From Paenibacillus mangrovi (GTDB taxonomy: Bacteria > Bacillota > Bacilli > Paenibacillales > Paenibacillaceae), in the NCBI RefSeq assembly GCF_022898935.1, contig NZ_JALIRP010000006.1, positions 341,100 through 405,099 of the forward strand: a DNA stretch of 64,000 nt, given 5' to 3'. Within the stretch, counting starts at the first letter, position 1. Every line of letters starts with the position of its first letter. This document shows positions 9,626-19,123 of this stretch, one piece after another. Under the pieces are notes generated by a model, which saw only the letters and a program-made list of their open reading frames with translations, was not told the origin of the DNA and made no database searches. Made by a program: the position numbers and the translations under genes.

Positions 9626-12600
9626 AACCTTTACAGTTGTTGTGTATTAAGGGATGGAAGATCCTGCTCTCTCTAATTGTAATTTTGACTTCGATTCCTT
9701 TTTATATTTCAGCACCTAAAGCAGAGGCAGCGAGTGAGATTACACCCCTTAAGTATCACAAGGAAAGCAATTATCGTTACTTTGTCGGTATGTTTTATTA
9801 TGAAATGTGGCGTAATTCAGCTGGTGAATGGGTTCCAGACAAGGTTGGACCGAATATGGGGAAATATGGAGATGCCACAAATACGTATCGCTTTCAGTTT
9901 CCGGGACGGAAAATAAAGAAAGTTGAAACCCCTCAGATTTATGTTCATACGCCGGATAATGATATCTATTTCAGTGATTCGCGAGATGACGATTATTTTA
10001 TATACAGAGATTCAGTTAGTGTAGGTGGTATCAATAACCAGATCAAACCGATTTCAACTACCGGTGTTGGTACAGATACGGCTACAATCCCTGTCACGGT
10101 TACGATGTTGCTTAACGCACCCAAACCAAAAGACATTACCGAAGAATCAGGAGGCAACTTCGATCCCAATGTAAAAGGAGTCCGCATATACCAACCCATC
10201 CTCTTCAAAATCGAACTAGCCACCCAACTAAACGTCAAATATTACACCACCGACGGCAAGTCACTAAATGATATTTTCACACCACGAGTAAACGAAGAGA
10301 TGATTGTGGGGAAAGATTATTCGTTTACACCACCCACCCACAATGACTATGAATTTGTAGGCTTCAAAAAATCAACGACAGATGAACCGCCAAGCGGGGC
10401 GATCCAGCCTGGAAATCCCTATTCTTTTAAGTATGATGGTTCATTTGAAAAGTACACATTATTCATGTATTACAAAAAAAAGAATGGTGATGAGTGCCCA
10501 CCCGGCCAAACATGTGGACCACCACCACCGAACCCACCATCTTGCACTACTCCGGCCCCGGCTCAATCAGTACACGGCGAACTACTTGATCCAAATGTCT
10601 CCGCAGTCATTAAAGCTGATAACAGGGGCAGCGAAAAGTTCGATGTATTGCAGGGGATTTCTACCTCCGAAAGTTTATACGGGAACGTCAAAACGAAGGA
10701 GTATCTCTACAAGAATACTTTTACGCAAATGAAAGGCGTTTGCACGTACGAGGTCAAGGTGAAAAAGACTTACAACCTGGAGTGGGACCCGGGCAAGACG
10801 GTACCAGACGCAGATGGAAAAGGGACCCACGAAGAGCCTGATCCACAGCATGATACCGAGGAAAAAGAGTACACATATACGGTTGAGCGCCCCTATTCTT
10901 TTTGGAAGATTGACAATCTTGAAGTTTATGACATTCATCATGCAACGCTGGGCAACTATGCTTGGGATACCGTGACAATAAACCCGGCTGGCTACACCTC
11001 TCCGGTGTATACCTCGGCTCAGGATGGCAATTTCTATCCTCCGGATCAGCCTGGAGAACAGACAGCGCCTTCAGAGACAAGGTCAGGAGGAAAAACAAGG
11101 CCGGACGTTCCGGATGAACAAGGAGCCTTTAAAGGATTAGCCGAGCAGGCCGTAGCCAAAGTGGAGGTCGAAAACGACTCTCTCATCTTTAACAGTCAAA
11201 AGATTATGAACAGCCAGCGTTCGCAGGAAAACGGTCCGACTCCCGTGCAAATTCCGCAGCCACAGATGATCAATGACAATGTGCTTTACAGCCCGGGACA
11301 TGTCATTAGCACAAGCAAGACGAATAAGAGCAACCAGCCCAGCACGGGAGAGATCTTTTACAATCTGATGAGCGGCAATATTAACGGTGGGGCAAACAAA
11401 ACGTTTGCGATCAATGGAATCAATCCGATAACGGTACATACTCCTGTTGTTATTTACGCTTCCATCTCGGATGACCAGGCGCATAACCAAAAGACCACAC
11501 CGGCAGCCAGCCGGGATGCCACCATTCTGGATCGGCCTTTTACGATTTATATGCCAACGAGCGGGCAGCACCGCAATATTCCTGGCTATGGAAATCGGGA
11601 TTATGCCAAATACGTACGCGACAAGCAGGTAAGGTTTCCGTTTGATGTCTACACAGCAGACAAAAGCAAGTTCATCCCCAAGAACACCTGGGTTTCGATT
11701 CCGGTGATGCAAACGTCGTTTACTTTCTTTTTGCCGGTATGGGTGGACGAGGGATTTTATGATGTGGAGTTCCGTACAATTGCAGAGAATGCGCCGGCGA
11801 ACTTTACGACCGAATCGCAGGCCAATCTAGATCTTGCCAATCATGTTGCGACAGATGTAGTGCCTGTCGACGTCATCGGCCGACTCTATGATTTTCACAT
11901 CACCGATATTGCCGATTATAACTGGGAAAAAGTTTTCCGTACGCAGTCCGGCAGCGCCAACCCAACAGGCATTTCCTACTGGGTAGGCCAAAAAATGATC
12001 GACGGCGATCCCCGCGGGAATAACGCAATCTTTACGCTGCCGATAAGGCCGGGCAGTAATCCGCTGCAGGGCTACAAAAACGTATCTGTCAAAATGGGGT
12101 ACCATTTCAAATTTGATTTTAAAACGAAAGGCAACATGTTCGGGTCGCTGGATGGCATCCGGATTACGCCAAGCTTTTACTATGTGAGCAAGGACGGCAA
12201 GGCAGTTAACGCAAAGGGAGAAACCCGTGTTCCGGTGGATCTCTACTACAACACCAGCAATAATAATTTCGTCAAAGTGGGCTCCGCCCAGGATCAGGTT
12301 CAGCGTTACGTTATTTTAAATGACCGGCTCCGCAATGTACCAACCGTGGAACTGAGCGACACCGCAAGCTATAAATTCGGGCATGGTGGACAAGCCGGAG
12401 GGACCAGCAAAAATCAATACATTCAAAACTATCTCAACGTCTTTACGAAGCAAAAAACGCCGGTTGGTAGCTATAGTCTGCTTATTTTACCGGAACAGTT
12501 GCGAACCTTCTTAAGGCTGCAGGACAGTATTCCAGCATCTGTCGATCCAGAAAGGGCAAACGTATCGATTCAAAAATGGTACGGGGAATATAGTCTGCCG

Positions 12601-12927
12601 GCAGAGCCTTTTGTAGTAGCAGCGGGAATGAATGTAGCCGAGTATGGACGAACGCATGGAGGACTAGACAGCAAGTCTCCGATTTTCCTGAAAAATGGCT
12701 ATATCGTCGTCAATTTCAACATTGAGTCGATCCAGCAGGGTGATCTGAAAAAGCCTCATTTGCAGTATATCTACGCACCGCTGATGAATCAGTGGGCTAT
12801 GGAAGGCTTTAAGCGCAATATTCAGGATGCTTATGGCAACCGATTCACATTAATGGATGGTGACGTCGTATTTTACAATGCGGATCAATCCAGCCGGGAT
12901 GATTTTAGCTCGCAGGTACCGCATTAA
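9616..12927 (+). CDS. Large secreted protein of unknown function with InlB B-repeat-like segment
   Basis: A 1103-residue secreted protein. The signal peptide covers about residues 9-37 (LLCIKGWKILLSLIVILTSI, ending APKAEAAS). Near residues 200-290 a YYTTDGKSL...NDYEFVGFKKS stretch resembles InlB B-repeat or MucBP-type folds. A Cys/Pro-rich hinge (CPPGQTCGPPPP) follows. The remaining 800 residues look beta-rich and are not recognised; no catalytic motif or sortase signal is evident, and the protein ends in SSQVPH. The ATG overlaps the preceding gene's stop by ten bases and has GGAG five bases upstream. It may be a partner of the stalk-domain protein. Confidence 0.85.
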   Translation: MEMKPLQLLCIKGWKILLSLIVILTSIPFYISAPKAEAASEITPLKYHKESNYRYFVGMFYYEMWRNSAGEWVPDKVGPNMGKYGDATNTYRFQFPGRKIKKVETPQIYVHTPDNDIYFSDSRDDDYFIYRDSVSVGGINNQIKPISTTGVGTDTATIPVTVTMLLNAPKPKDITEESGGNFDPNVKGVRIYQPILFKIELATQLNVKYYTTDGKSLNDIFTPRVNEEMIVGKDYSFTPPTHNDYEFVGFKKSTTDEPPSGAIQPGNPYSFKYDGSFEKYTLFMYYKKKNGDECPPGQTCGPPPPNPPSCTTPAPAQSVHGELLDPNVSAVIKADNRGSEKFDVLQGISTSESLYGNVKTKEYLYKNTFTQMKGVCTYEVKVKKTYNLEWDPGKTVPDADGKGTHEEPDPQHDTEEKEYTYTVERPYSFWKIDNLEVYDIHHATLGNYAWDTVTINPAGYTSPVYTSAQDGNFYPPDQPGEQTAPSETRSGGKTRPDVPDEQGAFKGLAEQAVAKVEVENDSLIFNSQKIMNSQRSQENGPTPVQIPQPQMINDNVLYSPGHVISTSKTNKSNQPSTGEIFYNLMSGNINGGANKTFAINGINPITVHTPVVIYASISDDQAHNQKTTPAASRDATILDRPFTIYMPTSGQHRNIPGYGNRDYAKYVRDKQVRFPFDVYTADKSKFIPKNTWVSIPVMQTSFTFFLPVWVDEGFYDVEFRTIAENAPANFTTESQANLDLANHVATDVVPVDVIGRLYDFHITDIADYNWEKVFRTQSGSANPTGISYWVGQKMIDGDPRGNNAIFTLPIRPGSNPLQGYKNVSVKMGYHFKFDFKTKGNMFGSLDGIRITPSFYYVSKDGKAVNAKGETRVPVDLYYNTSNNNFVKVGSAQDQVQRYVILNDRLRNVPTVELSDTASYKFGHGGQAGGTSKNQYIQNYLNVFTKQKTPVGSYSLLILPEQLRTFLRLQDSIPASVDPERANVSIQKWYGEYSLPAEPFVVAAGMNVAEYGRTHGGLDSKSPIFLKNGYIVVNFNIESIQQGDLKKPHLQYIYAPLMNQWAMEGFKRNIQDAYGNRFTLMDGDVVFYNADQSSRDDFSSQVPH

Positions 12928-12995
12928 ACCGTCGGGATTACTATAAGAGAATATCGAAATCAGGGAACAGGTAGAATTTGATTGATCGTGTTATT

Positions 12996-13028
12996 AGAGG
13001 GGGAGCAACCAGCTCCCTCTTCTTTTTT
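12996..13028 (+). terminator. Rho-independent terminator
   Basis: GAGGGGGAGC pairs with GCTCCCTC (one bulged G), followed by TTCTTTTTT. It ends the two-gene secreted-protein operon. Confidence 0.85.
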
Positions 13029-13157
13029 AAGATGAATGTCTTTATTTTTTTGTGGTTTTTATCCAGTTTACTGGGGACTTTTCCCTCGGATTCCTTTACA
13101 ATATTTACAATAGCGGACAAATCATGTCTTGAACAATATCAAAAGCGGGGGATAGTG

Positions 13158-14156
13158 ATGTATTTCAAACCACTAGTGGAAGAATTTCGCGCAGGCGTGC
13201 TTGAAAATGTTCATCTGGGCGTTTTGTGTGGCGTGAATGACAAGGGTGAATTGATTCATGAGGTAGGAAGCGCGGAGCATGTGACGTTCCTCCGTTCCGC
13301 AGCCAAGCCTTTTCAAGCGATTCCGGTCATGAAGCAGAACATTGCCGGAAAATATGGATTGACCGATGCCGAATTAGCCATGTTCGCCGCATCGCATCGC
13401 GGAGAGACCTACCATATTGAAGCATTGGAATCGATTATGGGCAAAATCGGGCTGACGGAGGATCAACTGCTCTGCTGTCCGACCTATCCGCTGAATGACG
13501 AGCCGAAGTTCGCTTGCATGCGTGAAGGCAAAGCACCGAGAAGACTGTTTCATAACTGCTCCGGCAAGCATCTGGGAATTATCGCCACGGCCAAAGAGAT
13601 GGGCTATGACACCGAAACCTACTGGCAGCTGTCGCATCCGATTCAGCAGGACATCCTGCATACGCTTGCTGACATGGCAGATTATCCGGCCGAGCAGATC
13701 CAAATCGGCATTGACGGCTGCGGCTTTCCGATCTTCGCGCTTCCACTGCAAAATATCGCCAAGGCTTATTTGAAGCTCGCCTGCCCGGATCTAATCCAGG
13801 ATGAAGAGACACGTGAAGCCGTGAAAAGAATGACGTCCTACATGCATGCCGCACCGGATAGCATCGCAAGCCATCGTTTTATTTGTTCCGAGCTGCTGCG
13901 TGACGACAATATAGTTGCTAAAGGCGGAGCCAAAGGCGTGTACTGTTTTTCTTTAATTCAGGAACGGGTAGCTTTTGCGCTTAAAGTCATTGATGGTTCG
14001 GAAACGCCGTGGCCGATTATTGTCGCTTCGATTCTGGAACAGATCGGTTACAGCAACCAGGAAACGATAGACAGACTTTACTCCGTCGTGCCGAAGGAAA
14101 TCCAAAATGATAATCATATTGTTGTCGGTGAGCGGAAAGCGGCTTTTACTTTTTGA
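13158..14156 (+). CDS. L-asparaginase II-family amidohydrolase
   Basis: A 332-residue cytosolic protein of the Asparaginase_II family (PF06089, the rhizobial type unrelated to E. coli AnsA/AnsB), expected to convert L-asparagine to aspartate and ammonia. Family motifs are seen in order: FLRSAAKPFQA near residue 45, ASHRGE near 78, HNCSGKH near 135, GIDGCGFP near 185, and AKGGAKGVYCF near 255. ATG 13158 is chosen by a GGGGG stretch upstream and by alignment of the family N terminus; the frame is open farther upstream without support. It starts a four-gene operon with two peptidases and cutC, pointing to peptide and amino-acid salvage. Confidence 0.9.
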   Translation: MYFKPLVEEFRAGVLENVHLGVLCGVNDKGELIHEVGSAEHVTFLRSAAKPFQAIPVMKQNIAGKYGLTDAELAMFAASHRGETYHIEALESIMGKIGLTEDQLLCCPTYPLNDEPKFACMREGKAPRRLFHNCSGKHLGIIATAKEMGYDTETYWQLSHPIQQDILHTLADMADYPAEQIQIGIDGCGFPIFALPLQNIAKAYLKLACPDLIQDEETREAVKRMTSYMHAAPDSIASHRFICSELLRDDNIVAKGGAKGVYCFSLIQERVAFALKVIDGSETPWPIIVASILEQIGYSNQETIDRLYSVVPKEIQNDNHIVVGERKAAFTF

Positions 14157-14205
14157 TATCAGGGTGCAATTATACATCAAAGGGGATCAAAAGGAGCGGA
14201 TATTC

Positions 14206-15633
14206 ATGAATTGGTATGAGCAGGCGGTCAGCCGTAAGGCTGCCATGCTGCATGATTTAAAGGGATTGCTCGGCATTCCGAGCATTTTTGATCCTGACAC
14301 CGCTGCTCCAGGGCAGCCGATGGGCGCCGGAATCGCGGAAGCACTCCGCTATATGCTGGATCTTTGTAAAGCGGAAGGGTTTCGGGTCTGTAATCATGAC
14401 GGATTTGTCGGCTATGCCGAATACGGACCGGTGGATGCCGAGCATTACATAGCGGTGCTGAGTCATCTGGACGTGGTGCCTATATCGGGGGAGTGGGTAA
14501 CGCCTCCTTTTGAGCCTGCGGTTCGGGATGGCAGAATCTACTCCCGTGGAGCCATTGATGACAAGGGGCCGGCCATGGCTTCTTTTTATGCTTTGAAAAT
14601 CGTGAAGGAGCTTGGATTGCCGCTGAAGCACCGGATTCGGCTCATTTTTGGGACGGATGAAGAACGGACGCACCGCTGCATGGAGAAATATAAGGAGCTG
14701 GAGCCGATGCCGGCCTGCGGATTCACGCCGGATGCGGAGTTTCCGATCGTTTGCGCGGAGAAGGGACAAATCAACACGCGCATCATGTTTCCTTCCGGAC
14801 ATCCCGAGACGGGTACAAAAGGGGATTTCGAGCTGATTTCCTTTCATTCAGGTGTGGTGGCCAATATGGTGCCTGAAGCGGCTGAGGCTGTTGTGGTTGG
14901 TGATCCGGAGCGTCTGAAGGATATGGAGCATGAGTATCTCGCATATTGCAACGAAATGCAGCTTCAAGGCAAGGTTGAGCGTAGTGATCAAAGTCTTGTA
15001 CTTCATATGGCAGGAAAAGCTGCTCACGGAATGGAACCTCAGCTTGGTATCAATGCAGGTCTTGCGTTGATTCATTTTCTGAAGGACCTCGCTTGGAACG
15101 GCAGTGCGGGTCACTTTCTGTCAACGGTCGATACGCTGCTATACAACGATGTTTACGGGCAGGCACTCGGAATTGCAATGGAGGATGACATCAGCGGGCC
15201 ACTAACGGTCAACAGCGGACTTCTCCAATACGAGCCGCAGGGAGAGACCTTCTTTCATATCAATCTGAGATTTCCGATCTGCGGAAGTTATGATGAGCTG
15301 CTTAAGAAAATTTCGTCCAAAATAGCCGCATATCATCTGGTGATGGAGCCTCCAAGCTTGAAGAAACCGCATTATGTACCGGAGGGGCATCCGATGATCC
15401 GGGCACTTCAGGAGACGTATCTGGCCGAAACCGGTCAAGCCGCGGAGCTTCTCTCCACAGGAGGCGGTACATACGCTGCCCACTTCCCGATGGGCGTTGC
15501 TTTCGGGCCGTTGTTTCCCGGAATGGAATCTACGGCACATCAGTCTAATGAATATATCGAGATAGAGCTTCTGCTTCGGGCCACCGCTATTTATGCGAGA
15601 GCAGTAAGTAAGCTAGGTAATCTGGAGCTTTAA
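14206..15633 (+). CDS. M20-family dipeptidase, PepV type
   Basis: A 475-residue zinc metallopeptidase of the PepV branch of M20, which cleaves dipeptides in the cytosol. Zinc-binding and catalytic motifs are seen: SHLDVVP (His ligand), AIDDKGP (bridging Asp), GTDEER (Glu base and Glu ligand), PDAEFP (Asp ligand) and the C-terminal HQSNE (His ligand). The middle section AAHGMEPQLGINA is the lid domain signature. ATG 14206 has AAGGAG eight bases upstream. It follows the asparaginase after 49 bases and precedes the M17 aminopeptidase by 42. Confidence 0.92.
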   Translation: MNWYEQAVSRKAAMLHDLKGLLGIPSIFDPDTAAPGQPMGAGIAEALRYMLDLCKAEGFRVCNHDGFVGYAEYGPVDAEHYIAVLSHLDVVPISGEWVTPPFEPAVRDGRIYSRGAIDDKGPAMASFYALKIVKELGLPLKHRIRLIFGTDEERTHRCMEKYKELEPMPACGFTPDAEFPIVCAEKGQINTRIMFPSGHPETGTKGDFELISFHSGVVANMVPEAAEAVVVGDPERLKDMEHEYLAYCNEMQLQGKVERSDQSLVLHMAGKAAHGMEPQLGINAGLALIHFLKDLAWNGSAGHFLSTVDTLLYNDVYGQALGIAMEDDISGPLTVNSGLLQYEPQGETFFHINLRFPICGSYDELLKKISSKIAAYHLVMEPPSLKKPHYVPEGHPMIRALQETYLAETGQAAELLSTGGGTYAAHFPMGVAFGPLFPGMESTAHQSNEYIEIELLLRATAIYARAVSKLGNLEL

Positions 15634-15675
15634 GTATCATAAGTAGAACTAATTCTTTCGCAAAGGGATGCGTGG

Positions 15676-17133
15676 ATGATGGAAATCAAAACGGGAACAG
15701 AGCAAAACGCTAATGTGTTGATTGAATTGGTATTCAGCGATGGAGAATATTCACCCGAACTTCCGGTCTCTGCAAAAATGAAAGAACGCGGAGCGTTAGC
15801 CTGGTTTTACGGCCGAAGTTCCAGTGAGCAGGATATATTAATCATCGGACTCGGATCCCGCGCTAAATTCAGTATGGAAATGCTGCGCGAGGCTTCCGGA
15901 AACGCCGGCCGTGCCATTTCGGATGCCGGGAAGCAGACAGCCGAAGTAAATCCGGCATGCCTTCATGACCTGTTCGGTTCCACCGTATGGCCCCATGAGG
16001 CGGTTACCGCTTGGGTGGAAGGTTGGGAGCTGGGAACGTATGAATTCAATAAATATAGAATGGCTGAGAACCGGACACCGGTAGAGTGGGTCCAGTTGAG
16101 TCCGGCTCCAGGGGAGTATGCCTATGCCGCGCAGTTAGGTCGGATTCGTGCCGAAGCCACATCCTTGGCGCGTGATCTGTGCAACGAAGCAGCGAGCGAT
16201 CTGAATCCCGCAGCTTTTGTAGCACGAATCCGACAGATTTTTGACGGCAGAAATGTGAAAATCCATGTTTATCAAGGGGAAGAGCTGAAGCAGCGGCAGA
16301 TGAATGGCCTGCTGGCTGTTGGCGCTGGCAGCGAACATCAGCCTGCTATGGTTGAGATCAGCTATACAGGGGATCCGAATGCGGATCATCTGGCATTGAT
16401 CGGTAAGGGCATAACCTTTGATATGGGCGGCATGAATCTGAAGGATGCCCGTGATCTAAGCGATGCGCGCTTCGATATGGGCGGGGCGGCTGCTGTGATC
16501 GGCGCGATGGATCTGCTGACACGTATGGAGGTAAAAGCGCGGATCAGCGCACTTATACCGATTGCCGAAAATGTGCCGGATGGCGGAGCCTATCTGCCTT
16601 CGGATGTGGTCCGTTATCCAAACGGACTTGCGGTTCATGTGGTGAATACGGATGCCGAAGGACGGTTAATTCTAGCTGACGCTATTTTGCATGCTATCCG
16701 GAGCGGCGCACGGCAGATTATCGATGTCGCTACGCTAACGGGGGCGGTTGGGCACGCGCTTGGACTGAAGGTTGCAGGTGTGTGGGGAGATGCGGATTAT
16801 GCCGTGCAGTTGATGGAGATCGGAGAACATAATGGCGACCGCATCTGGCGGATGCCGCTTGTAGACGAGGACGAGGAGCTGCTAAACAGCCCTTATGCCG
16901 ATTTGGCCAATCTTCCTACGATTCCATATGGCGGCGCCAATATGGCTGCGCTGTTTCTGCGCCGTTTTGTAGATTCGAAAGCGCGTTGGTGCCATATTGA
17001 CATGGCTAACACGGTTCAGGTACCGTCCACCCGTGGGTATAAAGTGACAGGAGCAACCGGATATGGCGTAAGACTTCTTGCCGATTTTGTGTGTGAGCAG
17101 ATTTCCAGAGGGGAAAGAGGAGAGAATTCATGA
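15676..17133 (+). CDS. M17 leucyl aminopeptidase family protein
   Basis: A 485-residue cytosolic aminopeptidase, close to the usual length of this family. The C-terminal catalytic half keeps all expected di-metal ligands: Lys in GKGITFD, Asp in the same motif, Lys in MNLKD, Asp in ARFDMGGAAAV, and Asp/Glu in NTDAEGRL with the catalytic Arg. One change stands out: the family motif FDSGG reads FDMGG. The Ser is not a metal ligand, so activity is still expected. The N-terminal domain is divergent, as usual. The stop overlaps the start of cutC by four bases (ATGA). Confidence 0.9.
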   Translation: MMEIKTGTEQNANVLIELVFSDGEYSPELPVSAKMKERGALAWFYGRSSSEQDILIIGLGSRAKFSMEMLREASGNAGRAISDAGKQTAEVNPACLHDLFGSTVWPHEAVTAWVEGWELGTYEFNKYRMAENRTPVEWVQLSPAPGEYAYAAQLGRIRAEATSLARDLCNEAASDLNPAAFVARIRQIFDGRNVKIHVYQGEELKQRQMNGLLAVGAGSEHQPAMVEISYTGDPNADHLALIGKGITFDMGGMNLKDARDLSDARFDMGGAAAVIGAMDLLTRMEVKARISALIPIAENVPDGGAYLPSDVVRYPNGLAVHVVNTDAEGRLILADAILHAIRSGARQIIDVATLTGAVGHALGLKVAGVWGDADYAVQLMEIGEHNGDRIWRMPLVDEDEELLNSPYADLANLPTIPYGGANMAALFLRRFVDSKARWCHIDMANTVQVPSTRGYKVTGATGYGVRLLADFVCEQISRGERGENS

Positions 17134-17828
17134 AGCTTGAAGTCATAGCAACGAATTTGACGGACGCGCTTTTGGTTGAAGAGGGCGGCGCCGATCGGAT
17201 TGAGCTCGTCACCGGAATTCTGGAAGGAGGGCTCACGCCGGGACCCGGTTTGATCCGGGAAACGGTCCGCCAGCTGCATATTCCGGTTCACGTGATGGTG
17301 CGTCCGCACAGTCAATCCTTTGTATACGACGAACATGACCTGCGAACCATGCAGGAAGATATCGCCTTTATTAAGGACTGTGGCGCGGCAGGCATCGTGC
17401 TTGGCGCCATGGCTCCAGATGGATCGATCGATACGGCGGCACTGGATCAGCTGCTTGCGGGAGCGGAAGGCTTGAATGTAACTTTTCACCGAGCGTTTGA
17501 CGAAATCGAGGACCAGTTGGCTGCCTTGAACGTGCTTGTCCGCTATCCGCAAATCAACCGTATTCTGACTTCGGGTGGCCCTCTGCCGGCTCCGAAGTCA
17601 GCTCCGCAGATCAGGAAATTGGTAGAAGCAGCCCAAGGCACAGGGATCCGCATTTTGGCAGGATACGGTCTCACGGTGCCTGTACTTCATGATTTTATAC
17701 AAGCAACAGGCGTAGAGGAGGTCCACTTTGGATCGGCTTTGCGCAGCTATGGCGACAACCTGCAGCCAGTGGACCCTATCCGGGTTCGGGCTGCCAAACA
17801 GGTGATTGAGGATCTATTCAAGGGATGA
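17130..17828 (+). CDS. cutC: CutC family protein
   Basis: A 232-residue TIM-barrel protein of the CutC family, long linked to copper homeostasis although its biochemical role is unsettled. The motifs GADRIELVTGILEGGLTP, VMVRPH, VLGAMAPDG, TFHRAFDE and RILTSGG are the family hallmarks. The length matches the family. It is translationally coupled to the aminopeptidase gene by an ATGA overlap, so it belongs to the peptide-salvage operon; there is no copper-related neighbour. Confidence 0.92.
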   Translation: MKLEVIATNLTDALLVEEGGADRIELVTGILEGGLTPGPGLIRETVRQLHIPVHVMVRPHSQSFVYDEHDLRTMQEDIAFIKDCGAAGIVLGAMAPDGSIDTAALDQLLAGAEGLNVTFHRAFDEIEDQLAALNVLVRYPQINRILTSGGPLPAPKSAPQIRKLVEAAQGTGIRILAGYGLTVPVLHDFIQATGVEEVHFGSALRSYGDNLQPVDPIRVRAAKQVIEDLFKG

Positions 17829-17856
17829 CGTGTATGACGATGTGGGTATCGGTGAA

Positions 17857-17890
17857 AGAGCAGGATGCGTAGTCGCAGCCTGCTCTTTTT
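17857..17890 (+). terminator. Rho-independent terminator after cutC
   Basis: AGAGCAGG pairs with CCTGCTCT across a 14-base loop, followed by TTTT. Confidence 0.8.
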
Positions 17891-17958
17891 ACGTGTAAGT
17901 ATGTAAATTCGATAGATCTTATCTTTTTATAATTTGCAAAAATATATCATATTTATGA

Positions 17959-17987
17959 TTGAATATTTCATTATAGTGAAATATACT
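17959..17987 (+). promoter_or_regulatory. Sigma-A promoter overlapped by a palindromic operator
   Basis: The -35 TTGAAT (17959-17964) and -10 TATACT (17982-17987) are 17 bases apart. A perfect 8-bp inverted repeat ATATTTCA/TGAAATAT (17963-17984, six-base spacer) fills the promoter. It drives the SIS/DeoR/ROK/aldolase operon, and the DeoR-family product of the second gene is the obvious candidate to bind it. Confidence 0.7.
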
Positions 17988-18038
17988 GTCATTAGTAAGA
18001 CTCATCATTTCATTATTAACGACTGGGGTGGATATGAA

Positions 18039-19100
18039 GTGTCAGAACAGTATGGTGTATTGACGTATCCTGAAATCGGAGGGCAAAGCGAAGCGCTCGC
18101 AGCCGCTTGGAAACAGCTGGAGCAGCAGCAAGACTGGGTGGACCAGTATTTCAAGAGCGACAAATATGACGAAGTCATTTTTATCGGGTCGGGGACTTCT
18201 TATTATCTTGCATTAACCGCGGCAAGCACCTTCCGCAAATGGACCGGCAAGAGCGCAAGCGCACATCCGTCTTCCGAGATCTATTTGTTCAGAGAGCAGG
18301 CCGTTGCAGCCAAGAAAGAAGTGCTTCTCGTCGGCATCTCCCGTTCCGGGGAATCTTCCGAAGTAATTCTGGCGCTGGATTCCGTGAAGGATCTTGCCGG
18401 ATGGACAACATGTGGCATCACCTGCGATGAGGAAAGTACGATGGCGAAAAACGTTCCATGTCTCGTGTCTCCGCTGGGCAAAGAGAAGAGCACGGTTATG
18501 ACGAAATCTTTCAGCAGTATGACATTCATGCTGCAGGCAGCGATGGCGAAGGCCGCTGGAAGCGAAGCTCATCTTTCCGAGTTGAAAGAAGTAATAGAGC
18601 TCAGCAAGGATATCGTAGCCAAAGGAGATGCAGCCGCCAAAGCGATGATCGACGGCCATCCGGAGCTTAACAAATTCATCTACCTGGGCATGGGCGCTTA
18701 TAACGGACTGGCTCAAGAGGCTTGCCTTAAATTAAAGGAAATGTCCTGTGTATGGACGGAAAGCTTTGGTACAATGGAATTCCGGCATGGTCCTAAATCG
18801 GTTGTGGAGCCTGGCACGATGGTATGCCTGTTCTTGTCCGAGAATGCCAGAGCCTATGAAGTCAAAGTAGCACAGGAAATGAAGGAATACGGCGCATATG
18901 TGGTGATCGTGACTGCAGAAGAGGGAGAAGACACATCTTTTGCGGATCTGGTCTTTGCCACCGGAGGACGCAACCTGAGCGATGAAGCCAGAGCCGCACT
19001 CAATATGCCGTTGGTTCAATATATCGGTTACTATACCGCATTGCGGGAAGGAAGAAACCCTGATAGCCCGCGGAATTTGACCCAGGTGGTCAAAATCTAA
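18039..19100 (+). CDS. SIS-domain sugar isomerase/deaminase or deglycase
   Basis: A 353-residue protein with two sugar isomerase (SIS) domains, related to the isomerase half of GlmS and to AgaS and FrlB. Such proteins act on phosphorylated amino sugars or fructosamines. The phosphate-binding motifs are GSGTSYY (about residue 50) and ISRSGESSE (about 97), and a catalytic-type Glu lies in CVWTESFGTMEFRHGP. The C terminus PDSPRNLTQVVKI is typical. GTG 18039 is chosen because a GGGGTGG site lies just upstream. As first gene of the operon it probably supplies the sugar phosphate for the ROK kinase and aldolase steps. Confidence 0.88.
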   Translation: MSEQYGVLTYPEIGGQSEALAAAWKQLEQQQDWVDQYFKSDKYDEVIFIGSGTSYYLALTAASTFRKWTGKSASAHPSSEIYLFREQAVAAKKEVLLVGISRSGESSEVILALDSVKDLAGWTTCGITCDEESTMAKNVPCLVSPLGKEKSTVMTKSFSSMTFMLQAAMAKAAGSEAHLSELKEVIELSKDIVAKGDAAAKAMIDGHPELNKFIYLGMGAYNGLAQEACLKLKEMSCVWTESFGTMEFRHGPKSVVEPGTMVCLFLSENARAYEVKVAQEMKEYGAYVVIVTAEEGEDTSFADLVFATGGRNLSDEARAALNMPLVQYIGYYTALREGRNPDSPRNLTQVVKI

Positions 19101-19123
19101 TATCAAAAAGGAGCGAATTAGCT

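Noticed and set aside
11137..11712. Minus-strand frame of 191 codons
   Set aside because: Antisense to the 1103-residue secreted protein; no ribosome binding site and no family.
14257..14847. Minus-strand frame of 196 codons
   Set aside because: Antisense to the well-supported PepV-type peptidase gene.
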